DNA of 35,570 bases from Candidatus Dojkabacteria bacterium UBA2022 (GTDB lineage: Bacteria > Patescibacteriota > Dojkabacteria > SC72). The translations under genes were made by a program, and so were the position numbers. The stretch is taken from contig DDBW01000004.1 in the NCBI GenBank assembly GCA_002335495.1, forward strand, positions 1-35,570, given 5' to 3'. This document shows, piece by piece, positions 7,068 to 14,136 of the stretch (position 1 is its first letter; each line of letters opens with the position of its first letter). Below the pieces are notes generated by a model. It ran no database searches. It was given only the letters and a program-made list of their open reading frames with translations, and was not told the DNA's origin.

Positions 7068-7640
7068 ATGATTGCATCAATTGAAGGGAAGAACGGTTAT
7101 CTTATATCTGCACCGCATGCTTTCTCGCATTACAGAAGAAATTTAGACTCAGTTATAAAACAGGGGGAACCTTGGACAGATTCAATTGTTAGAGAGGTTT
7201 GTTCCACCGCAAGTTGTCATGGCATTCTTATTGAAAAAAGTGTAGGGTATGATCCCAATTCAGACTTACTGGAAAAGAACCCGTATAAGCAGGAAGTTGA
7301 TAAGCTAATTGGTAAAAGAAAAGTAAAGTTGTTTGTAGATATTCATGGCCTTTCAGATCGTCATAGCTATGATTTTGCAATATATTTTCCACTTAGATAT
7401 CGAAAATCCCAGGAATTAGCTTATAAACTTGCTGAATTTCTATCAAAAGGAGTTTTAAAAGATTCTCTAGTTGTTGTTCTTAATATGAAGGATAATGATC
7501 AAGAAACTCTTACAGAATTTGTTGCTAAAAAGAGAAAAATACCTGCTATCCAATTAGAAATTGCCCGTTATATCAGGGATGATGAGGAACTGAGAGAGTC
7601 GCTAACTTTGGCTCTTTCAGAGTTTCTTATTAAAATTTAA
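7068..7640 (+). CDS. N-formylglutamate amidohydrolase-like protein
   Basis: About 190 residues. Family landmarks are ISAPHAFSH near the N-terminus (zinc ligand His), VDIHG in the middle, and AIQLEIAR near the C-terminus (Glu), as in the HutG/N-formylglutamate amidohydrolase fold of zinc-dependent amidases related to peptidase M14-like enzymes. The substrate is not evident, and no histidine-degradation genes are nearby. ATG 7068 is preferred since the homologous part begins there; ATG 7053 in the same frame adds five residues. The downstream gap before recA carries recA control sites. Confidence 0.65.
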   Translation: MIASIEGKNGYLISAPHAFSHYRRNLDSVIKQGEPWTDSIVREVCSTASCHGILIEKSVGYDPNSDLLEKNPYKQEVDKLIGKRKVKLFVDIHGLSDRHSYDFAIYFPLRYRKSQELAYKLAEFLSKGVLKDSLVVVLNMKDNDQETLTEFVAKKRKIPAIQLEIARYIRDDEELRESLTLALSEFLIKI

Positions 7641-7650
7641 TTATAGGGTT

Positions 7651-7698
7651 AGTATACCCCTTTGACCCCCAGTATACTATCTGCTATCTTGAAGTATA
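7651..7698 (+). promoter_or_regulatory. Three AGTATA-type repeats over the recA promoter, candidate SOS operator
   Basis: AGTATAC at 7651-7657, AGTATACT at 7671-7678 (exactly 20 bp later, so on the same helix face) and AAGTATAT at 7692-7699 bracket the -35 and lie just past the -10. AGTATACT contains the self-complementary GTATAC. The same words occur over the umuD promoter. Confidence 0.45.
7662..7690 (+). promoter_or_regulatory. recA promoter
   Basis: -35 TTGACC (7662-7667), 17 bp spacer, -10 TATCTT (7685-7690) with an extended TGC (7682-7684). The predicted start near 7697 gives a leader of about 27 nt before ATG 7724. Confidence 0.7.
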
Positions 7699-7723
7699 TT
7701 CAATAAATTTATTTTCAAAAATA

Positions 7724-8770
7724 ATGGCTCCAGTTGTTAAAAAGGCCCCTATTGTAAAAGAAGATGTTTCTTCACAGGCTAATTCGGCGATATCTGCGAA
7801 GAGGAAGGCTATTGAGATTGCTGTACAGCAGATTGAAAAACAGTTCGGACAAGGTTCTATTATGAAGCTTGGCAGTAGTCACAAAGTTGACGTTGCAGTG
7901 ATTCCTACTGGTGCAATTTCACTTGATTTAGCTCTTGGTATCGGTGGTATACCTCGAGGTAGGATTGTTGAAATCTATGGCCCTGAATCATCTGGTAAGA
8001 CGACCTTGGCAATGCATATTCTTGCTGAAGCACAGAAGCAGGGCGAGGCAGTTGCATTTATAGATGCTGAGCACGCTTTTGATCCTACTTATGCCAAAGC
8101 AATTGGAATTAATATTGATGAGATGTTTATCTCTCAGCCGGACTTTGGTGAACAGGCGTTAGAAATTCTTGAGACACTTGTTAGATCTTCTGGTTTCGGA
8201 GTTATTGTAGTTGACTCTGTTGCTGCCCTTACTCCAAGAGCAGAGATTGAAGGAGATATGGGTGATAGTCATATGGGATTGCAAGCTCGTCTTATGTCCC
8301 AAGCTCTTAGAAAGATTACTGCTATAGCTAATAAAGCTGGCACTACTGTGATTTTCTTGAATCAGCTTAGAATGAAAATTGGTGTGATGTTTGGTAATCC
8401 TGAAACCACTACCGGTGGTAATGCTTTGAAATTTTACGCTTCGATTCGTATGGATATAAGGCAGAAGGAGAAAATTATGAAAGGAGATGAGTTAGTAGGG
8501 CATGTTAGAGCTGTTAAAATTGTAAAAAATAAATTAGCTCCTCCATTCAGAGAAGCCTCATTTAATATTATCTATCCAACCGGAATTGATAAAGAGAGCA
8601 GTTTGCTTGATGCCGCTATAAGCAGAGGAATTGTTCAAAAATCTGGGGCATGGCTTAGGTATGGAGAAGAGCAGCTTGCTCAGGGAAGAGAATCTGCAAT
8701 TGAAGAGATTAAAAACAATAAGGAACTAAGAGCCAAGTTGGAAAAGGATGTTCGCGCAACCATAAAATAA
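7724..8770 (+). CDS. recA: RecA recombinase
   Basis: RecA forms ATP-dependent filaments on single-stranded DNA, pairs homologous strands, and stimulates self-cleavage of LexA/UmuD-type proteins. The 348 residues are full length. Walker A is GPESSGKT at 86-93; Walker B lies in GVIVVDSVAAL; loop L1 follows in EGDMGDSHMGLQARLMSQ and L2 in NQLRMKIGVMFGNPETT. The C-terminal domain ends in a short basic/acidic helix. Alternative ATGs are absent near 7724. It heads recA-recX-recJ: recX starts 2 nt after the stop. The partner UmuD is encoded about 22 kb away in this window. Confidence 0.98.
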   Translation: MAPVVKKAPIVKEDVSSQANSAISAKRKAIEIAVQQIEKQFGQGSIMKLGSSHKVDVAVIPTGAISLDLALGIGGIPRGRIVEIYGPESSGKTTLAMHILAEAQKQGEAVAFIDAEHAFDPTYAKAIGINIDEMFISQPDFGEQALEILETLVRSSGFGVIVVDSVAALTPRAEIEGDMGDSHMGLQARLMSQALRKITAIANKAGTTVIFLNQLRMKIGVMFGNPETTTGGNALKFYASIRMDIRQKEKIMKGDELVGHVRAVKIVKNKLAPPFREASFNIIYPTGIDKESSLLDAAISRGIVQKSGAWLRYGEEQLAQGRESAIEEIKNNKELRAKLEKDVRATIK

Positions 8771-8772
8771 TA

Positions 8773-9435
8773 GTGAAAATCACTGCTATTTCACCACAAA
8801 AGAAAAACACCTCCCGTTTCAATCTAGAGATTGATGGGAGGTTTTTCTGTGGAGTTGGAGCTACTACGATTGCTACATACTATCTTCATCCAAATAAAGA
8901 AGTTACAGATGGGCTCGTACATGAGATTCTCGCTTGTGAGGTCTACAACCGTTTCTATGATAAAGCTATTACCTACGTTACTGGGAATTATAAAACTGAG
9001 AAAGATGTTCGTACATATTTAAAAAAATTGTATTTCAAGAAGAAAGATGAATGGTTGAGTGAGGGGGTGGATTTTGATATCGAAGCTTCGATTGATTCTG
9101 TTTTGAAAAGACTAGTAGAGTTAGGAATGGTTAATGATTTAGAGTACGCAAAATTATTTATATCTTCAAGATTAAGGACTAAACCGAGAAGTAAGCGGGT
9201 TATTGCATCGGAACTGAGATCAAAAGGTATCTCTCAAACAGTTGTTGATCAGTTAATAGATTCTGTAAATGATGACGATGCGTTGTATAAATTGTATATT
9301 AAAAAGTATGGAGAAAGAACCTTTGATATTCAAGATGATCCTAAGGTTGTAGGATTTCTTGCGAGAAAAGGTTTCTCCTGGGATGAGATTAGTAAATTAG
9401 AAAGGCGTTTAAAAGATGACTTTGGAAAGCCGTAA
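8773..9435 (+). CDS. recX: RecX, regulator of RecA
   Basis: RecX binds RecA filaments and limits their growth. 220 residues with the N-terminal ITAISPQKKN...FNLEIDGRF start typical of the family and three-helix repeats (e.g. LVELGMVNDLEYAKLFISSR and SKRVIASELRSKGIS). GTG 8773, two bases after the recA stop, is the only start that keeps the conserved N-terminus, so translation is likely coupled to recA. A terminator-like hairpin lies inside codons 13-25 (8810-8846), which should lower recX relative to recA. The 3' end overlaps recJ by 20 nt. Confidence 0.92.
   Translation: MKITAISPQKKNTSRFNLEIDGRFFCGVGATTIATYYLHPNKEVTDGLVHEILACEVYNRFYDKAITYVTGNYKTEKDVRTYLKKLYFKKKDEWLSEGVDFDIEASIDSVLKRLVELGMVNDLEYAKLFISSRLRTKPRSKRVIASELRSKGISQTVVDQLIDSVNDDDALYKLYIKKYGERTFDIQDDPKVVGFLARKGFSWDEISKLERRLKDDFGKP
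8810..8846 (+). terminator. Terminator-like hairpin inside the recX coding sequence
   Basis: CCTCCC (8810-8815) pairs with GGGAGG (8836-8841); inside it TCAATC (8819-8824) pairs with GATTGA (8829-8834) around a TAGA loop. Five T follow directly (8842-8846), then C-T. This is the shape of a Rho-independent terminator, placed about 40 nt into recX. It probably ends most recA transcripts and acts as an attenuator for recX-recJ. Confidence 0.6.
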
Positions 9436-11122
9436 AAAGTGGATAGTACCGGAAAAGATTTCGAATGCTAGTTCCATAGTTGATGATATCTTGCTGAAAA
9501 GAGGGATTTTAGATCATTCTCAATCCTTTTTAAATCCATCTTTAAACGATATCCCTTCTTGGGAAAAGTTACATGGTACTAAAAAGGCTGCAGAGGAGAT
9601 TTTGGAAGCGATAAAGAATGGAGATAGGATATTTATACACGGAGATTTTGATGTTGATGGAATATGTGCCACTGCTATATTGTGGGAATTCCTTTACTTC
9701 GAGCTTGCAAAGCACCTTAATGTTAAGGTTGATGTCCTACCTTATATCCCAGATAGAATCGATGAAGGATATGGGTTATCCAAATCATCTGTAGATAGTA
9801 TGCTCGGAAATGCTGCTAAACTAATAATTACCGTGGACTGTGGAGTTAGAGATCGTAAGCTAATTGAGGAATATATGGATGATTCCTCCTGCAAATTTAT
9901 TATCACTGATCATCACCAACCCCCTGAAGATATTAAGACCGTTAAATACACGCTAGTCCATCAAATGTTCCCCGGCAAGGAGTACCCTGAGCAGAAAGTT
10001 TGCGGAGCTTTCGTTTCGTTCATGCTTACAAACGCCATCCGTGAGCTTATCGGTATGCAGTCCAGTATTACAATACAATCGCCAGGTTTGGATCTTGTTG
10101 CTCTGGCTACAGTTACAGATATGATGCCTTTGATTGGAGTTAATCGGGCTGTTGTAAAATATGGAATTGAACAGATGAAAAAGGGAGGAAGAGTTGGAAT
10201 GAATTCCCTTTTAGATATTAGCGGAGTAGATCCCTCGTCGCTTGACTCATACCATTTAGGTTTTGTGATTGGTCCTAGGATAAATGCCGCAGGAAGAATA
10301 GGTTCTGCAATGGAGGCATTGAAACTTCTTGTAAATAGAGATGCGCGAAAAGCTTCTGCGCTTGCTTCAGGTCTTCAAAATTTGAACGCTTTAAGGCAAG
10401 AAAAAACGAGTGAAGTACTCTCACATGCTGACTCGCTTGTTGTGGTCGAAGACCCCGTTATTTTCGTATATTCCGATGGTTGGCACGAGGGAGTTATTGG
10501 TTTAGTGGCAGGTAAACTTCTGGAGAAATACGGCAAACCCGTTGTACTAGCCACTCAGACAGAAGAGGGAGCTTGGAAGGGATCTGCAAGAAGTGTTGAA
10601 ACCTTCAATATTACAAACGCAATTGCTTCTGCTTCTGATCACCTAGAAAGATATGGTGGTCATGCTCAGGCAGCAGGCTTCACTGTTAAATCTGATCAAA
10701 TAGAACAGTTTAAGGAAAAACTTCTTAAGTTTGCGCATGATAATATTGGAGTAGACGTTATAGAAAGGACGCTAGATTTAGATGCACAGATAGAGCCACT
10801 TTCTGTTGACTCTCACCTTTTTGAAGCTATAGAAACATTAAAGCCCTTTGGGTATGGAAATTCTAAACCGCTCATGTATATAGCAGATGCTGAAATCATA
10901 GATATTATGCTTATGAAGCAGGGTGAACATATGAAGTTGAAAATTAATAATGGTGGTAAAGGGACTACTGCTCTAATGTTTAACTGTAAAGATGATAGTG
11001 AACAGTTTAAAGTAGGGGATAGAGTCGACCTTGCTGCCTATATTTCACTCAACGAGTGGAACGGATATCGAAACATTGAGCTACAGGTGAAAGAGTGGCG
11101 AAGGCCAGATTTACATCAATAA
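9416..11122 (+). CDS. recJ: RecJ, single-strand-specific 5'-3' exonuclease
   Basis: RecJ degrades single-stranded DNA 5' to 3' in RecF-type recombination and mismatch or base-excision repair. 568 residues match the family. DHH-domain motifs: GDFDVDG (motif I, 77-82), LIITVDCGV (motif II, about 137-144), ITDHHQPP (motif III, DHH 165-167), then a DHHA1 part with GPRINAAGR and GGHAQAAGF. The C-terminal OB-like domain is present (MKLKINNGG onward). ATG 9416 lies within the recX end (20 nt overlap), implying coupling. It belongs to the recA-recX-recJ operon and is followed by the aspS T-box leader. Confidence 0.96.
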   Translation: MTLESRKKWIVPEKISNASSIVDDILLKRGILDHSQSFLNPSLNDIPSWEKLHGTKKAAEEILEAIKNGDRIFIHGDFDVDGICATAILWEFLYFELAKHLNVKVDVLPYIPDRIDEGYGLSKSSVDSMLGNAAKLIITVDCGVRDRKLIEEYMDDSSCKFIITDHHQPPEDIKTVKYTLVHQMFPGKEYPEQKVCGAFVSFMLTNAIRELIGMQSSITIQSPGLDLVALATVTDMMPLIGVNRAVVKYGIEQMKKGGRVGMNSLLDISGVDPSSLDSYHLGFVIGPRINAAGRIGSAMEALKLLVNRDARKASALASGLQNLNALRQEKTSEVLSHADSLVVVEDPVIFVYSDGWHEGVIGLVAGKLLEKYGKPVVLATQTEEGAWKGSARSVETFNITNAIASASDHLERYGGHAQAAGFTVKSDQIEQFKEKLLKFAHDNIGVDVIERTLDLDAQIEPLSVDSHLFEAIETLKPFGYGNSKPLMYIADAEIIDIMLMKQGEHMKLKINNGGKGTTALMFNCKDDSEQFKVGDRVDLAAYISLNEWNGYRNIELQVKEWRRPDLHQ

Positions 11123-11129
11123 TCGTAAG

Positions 11130-11138
11130 TGGTATCAT
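11130..11138 (+). promoter_or_regulatory. Extended -10 (TGGTATCAT) of the aspS leader
   Basis: TG 11130-11131 and TATCAT 11133-11138, 8 nt after the recJ stop. A transcription start near 11145 would give a leader of about 160 nt holding the T-box. Confidence 0.55.
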
Positions 11139-11144
11139 TACAAA

Positions 11145-11290
11145 TAAGCGACCAAGGAGAGTGTAAGCTTGGAAAACAGTAGTGACATACAATTAAATAC
11201 ACTTAAGTGCTCAGAATGTTATATTTTGGGAACTGGGGTGGCACCACGGTAATAAATATCGTCCCCTTAGATTTAGGGGATTTTTTATTT
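11145..11290 (+). promoter_or_regulatory. T-box riboswitch (Asp), compact Stem I, transcriptional
   Basis: The T-box core GGGGTGGCACCACGG is at 11235-11249. The antiterminator forms as GGGG (11235-11238) with CCCC (11263-11266), a TGGCACC bulge (11239-11245) and ACG (11246-11248) with CGT (11260-11262). The bulge base after TGG is C, which pairs with discriminator G73 of bacterial tRNA-Asp. The specifier candidate is GAC at 11184-11186, after AGTAG (11178-11182) and a GGAA (GNRA) tetraloop at 11171-11174. Uncharged tRNA-Asp should stabilise the antiterminator and turn aspS on. Only about 95 nt precede the T-box core, so Stem I is much shorter than usual. Confidence 0.85.
11262..11290 (+). terminator. 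Terminator arm of the aspS T-box
   Basis: TCCCCT (11262-11267) pairs with AGGGGA (11275-11280), followed by six T then ATTT. Its 5' arm is shared with the antiterminator 3' arm, so the two structures exclude each other. Confidence 0.85.
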
Positions 11291-11306
11291 TATATTTCAT
11301 ACAAAA

Positions 11307-13190
11307 ATGAACAGAATACCAGTAATAGAAGTAGTTAACAAAGTAGGGGAAGAAGTCTTGCTTTATGGTTGGGTAGCAACCGTGCGAGATCATGGGCAGA
11401 TTGCTTTTTTGATGATTAAAGACCGAACAGCTTCGCTTCAATGCGTTGTTGATGGAGGCTTGAAGGAGTCTGTTGGAGAAGGTTATGTGCTTGAAGTCAG
11501 AGGAGTTGTTAAACAGAGACCAGAGAATATGAGGAACAACAGGATTGAGACTGGAATGGTTGAACTTGAAGTTAAAGAATATAAAGTATTGAGTAAGTCA
11601 AAAGAACTCCCACTCCCACTTAACGACGATGGAAAGAAAATAAGTGAGGAAGTTAGATTGAAATATCGATATCTCGATCTTAGAAGAGATCGCATGCAAA
11701 AGATCCTCAAATTAAGATCGGATTTTGTACATGAGCTTAGAAAAGGTCTTGTTAATATGCAGTTCACTGAAGTCGAAACTCCTTTGTTAAGTAAGGCGAC
11801 AAAAGAAGGAGCTAGAGACTTCATTGTCCCATCTAGATACAATCCTGGTAAGTTTTACGCTCTCCCACAAAGTCCACAGCAGTATAAACAGCTTCTGATG
11901 CTTGCTGGAGTTGAAAGATATTTTCAGTTTGCAAGATGCGTAAGAGATGAAGATTTGAGAGCGGATCGTGGATATGAGTTCACTCAGATGGATATCGAGA
12001 TGAGTTTTGTAAAACAGGAAGATGTGCTAAATACCATTGGAAAAGTTTTGATTGATGCAGTTAAAGCCGTCGGTGGAAATCTCAAAAGCGATCAAATCCC
12101 TGTAATTTCATATCAGGAGGCGATTGAAAAATATGGTGCTGATAAGTTTGATGTTAGAACCGAAGAGGAGAAAGCTAATAATGTAATTGCCTTTACCTGG
12201 GTAAATAAGTTCCCATTCTTCAAGCAGGTTGATGAAAAAGATCAGTATGAAACCAATGATAGTAAGAGTAAGTGGGTATTTACGCATAATCCATTCAGCT
12301 CTCCAATTCCAGAACACCTAGATATGCATATGAAGATGGAGAATATTGGAGACATTATTGCAGACCAGTACGATCTAGTCTGTAACGGTTTTGAAATTGG
12401 TAGCGGTGGAATTAGAGCTCATAACCCTGAGGTCCTAAGAAAAACCTACGAGATAATGGGATATGGAGAGACAGAAATCGAAGAAAGTATCGGACACATG
12501 TTGGATGCTTTTGCCTACGGCGCTCCACCTCATGGAGGCCTTGCTTTTGGTATAGATAGGTTGGTTATGATTCTTGCAAATGAAACTTCTCTTAAGGAAG
12601 TGATTCCATTCCCGATGACCTCAACTGGGAAGACGGCTGTGATGGATGCGCCAGCCAGAGTTCCAAAACAAGTTTTGAAAGATTTGCACCTTGATATTAC
12701 AGATAAAGGCGAGGATGTAGTTCAGTCAATTAAAGATGCTTTGGATGCCGCTGGAGTAGAGTATAGGTATCTTGAGCATGAAGAGGTTAGAACATCAGAA
12801 GAGTCCGCAAAAGTTAGAGGTGTTGACCTATCTACAGGCGCAAAAGCAATGGTTGTAAAATCAAAAGAATACTCAAATAGATTTGTAATGATTGTGCTTC
12901 CTGCAGATAAGCAGTTAGATCTCAGTAAAGTGAAGGTAAACCTGAATGAAGATTTCGAGATCGCTCCTGCTAAAGAGGTAGAGGAGTACACAGGACTTAA
13001 ACTTGGATCTATTCCTCCTTTTGGTAGGATGCTTAAAATGGATCTATATTTTGATAGATCTATGTTTGCTAAGGAGGTTGTAGCCTTCAACTGTGGGCTT
13101 AGAACTGCATCTATAATAATGAAGGGGGAGGATCTTTCTAAAGTTACTCAACCAAATAAGAAATCTTTGGAGATGGAGTTTGCTGCTTAA
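11307..13190 (+). CDS. aspS: Aspartyl-tRNA synthetase fused to a YbaK/ProX-type aminoacyl-tRNA deacylase domain
   Basis: 627 residues. An N-terminal OB-fold anticodon domain (about 8-100) is followed by a class II catalytic core with motif 1 (TEVETPLLSKATKEGARDF, 154-172), motif 2 (RDEDLRADRGYEFTQMD, 213-229) and motif 3 (GGLAFGIDRLVM, 410-421). The bacterial GAD insertion is absent: YGADKFDVR (276-284) runs almost directly into AFTWVNKFPFF (295-305). After about 465 a second domain begins (470-620) with YbaK/ProX features: EEVRTSEESA, GAKAMVVKS (conserved Lys), LPADKQLDLSKV, and LGSIPPFG. Such domains remove wrong amino acids from tRNA. Expression is under the T-box. dacA-like follows 1 nt after the stop. 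Confidence 0.93.
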   Translation: MNRIPVIEVVNKVGEEVLLYGWVATVRDHGQIAFLMIKDRTASLQCVVDGGLKESVGEGYVLEVRGVVKQRPENMRNNRIETGMVELEVKEYKVLSKSKELPLPLNDDGKKISEEVRLKYRYLDLRRDRMQKILKLRSDFVHELRKGLVNMQFTEVETPLLSKATKEGARDFIVPSRYNPGKFYALPQSPQQYKQLLMLAGVERYFQFARCVRDEDLRADRGYEFTQMDIEMSFVKQEDVLNTIGKVLIDAVKAVGGNLKSDQIPVISYQEAIEKYGADKFDVRTEEEKANNVIAFTWVNKFPFFKQVDEKDQYETNDSKSKWVFTHNPFSSPIPEHLDMHMKMENIGDIIADQYDLVCNGFEIGSGGIRAHNPEVLRKTYEIMGYGETEIEESIGHMLDAFAYGAPPHGGLAFGIDRLVMILANETSLKEVIPFPMTSTGKTAVMDAPARVPKQVLKDLHLDITDKGEDVVQSIKDALDAAGVEYRYLEHEEVRTSEESAKVRGVDLSTGAKAMVVKSKEYSNRFVMIVLPADKQLDLSKVKVNLNEDFEIAPAKEVEEYTGLKLGSIPPFGRMLKMDLYFDRSMFAKEVVAFNCGLRTASIIMKGEDLSKVTQPNKKSLEMEFAA

Positions 13191-13191
13191 T

Positions 13192-14136
13192 ATGAAGAGG
13201 TTGCTGCCCAGCATAACTATTGTCATTGCTTTAGGGATTTTGGCAGGGCTAGGATTAAATTTTCTGCTGCCAAGGTTCGAGCTGCAACTTAAAGCCAATG
13301 TTGAGTATGTAGGGAATCTACCCGATTCATCAGCGATTCAATATAAGGATGCCTTGAAGGCTCCAGATCTGGCCTTCAACTTACCTACTACTCTTAGCGT
13401 TGAATCTGTAAATGCCACAAGTCTACTTGCTCTCGATTTAAAAACAAAAAGAATCATAGTTGAGAGGAACTCTCAAGAAAAAAGGTCTATAGCAAGCATT
13501 ACGAAACTTCTAACTGCCTTAGTAGCCCTTGATTACTACTCTATAAACGAGTACGTTACGGTTACCGTTCCTCCTAAAATCATAGATAGAAATCTAGGGC
13601 TTGGGGTAGGGGATCGAATTCAGGTCAGAGAACTTCTTGAAGCTATGCTAGTCTATTCGAGTAATGATAGTGCTGAGATTTTAGCAAATGAGTGCTCTTG
13701 TGGCGGATATAAAGGATTCGTCGAGGAAATGAATGAGAAGGCTAAGGTCTTGGGGATGAATTCATCTCTCTTCTCAAATCCCTCCGGTTATTTTGATACT
13801 GGAAATTCCTCTACGGCATACGATCTTTCAAGGCTTGCCTCTGCTTTTATAAATTCTAAAGCTTTCTCTTTTGTATCTTTAAAACAGGTCGATATTGTAT
13901 TTATGGATAATGGAAATACTGTTACCAAAAGATTAGAAAGTACTAACGAACTTCTTGGAATCAGAACAGATATTAAAGGTCTGAAAACAGGTTATACCTT
14001 TGCCTCAGGGCCCTCTTTTGTTAGCATGGCTCAAATAAGTGGAAGAGAATACGTTACTATTATTCTAAATTCAGAAGATAGGTTTGGAGAGACCTCTGAG
14101 CTAATATCGATTATTCAGAAAGCTTTAATTCCCTAG
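13192..14136 (+). CDS. D-alanyl-D-alanine carboxypeptidase (penicillin-binding protein 5 family, peptidase S11)
   Basis: This envelope enzyme trims the terminal D-Ala from peptidoglycan stem peptides. About 314 residues: an N-terminal membrane anchor (about 4-26), then the serine peptidase domain with SITK (S102, K105; nucleophile and base), SSN (156-158) and KTG in LKTGYTF. The C-terminal beta domain of larger PBP5 enzymes is absent. ATG 13192 sits one base after the aspS stop; an in-frame TTG at 13180 is less likely. Presence with aspS in one operon looks incidental. The 3' end overlaps the convergent envelope gene by 12 nt. Confidence 0.9.
   Translation: MKRLLPSITIVIALGILAGLGLNFLLPRFELQLKANVEYVGNLPDSSAIQYKDALKAPDLAFNLPTTLSVESVNATSLLALDLKTKRIIVERNSQEKRSIASITKLLTALVALDYYSINEYVTVTVPPKIIDRNLGLGVGDRIQVRELLEAMLVYSSNDSAEILANECSCGGYKGFVEEMNEKAKVLGMNSSLFSNPSGYFDTGNSSTAYDLSRLASAFINSKAFSFVSLKQVDIVFMDNGNTVTKRLESTNELLGIRTDIKGLKTGYTFASGPSFVSMAQISGREYVTIILNSEDRFGETSELISIIQKALIP

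Noticed and set aside
13180..13191. TTG start for the carboxypeptidase
   Set aside because: ATG 13192 follows the aspS stop by one base and gives a normal signal anchor.
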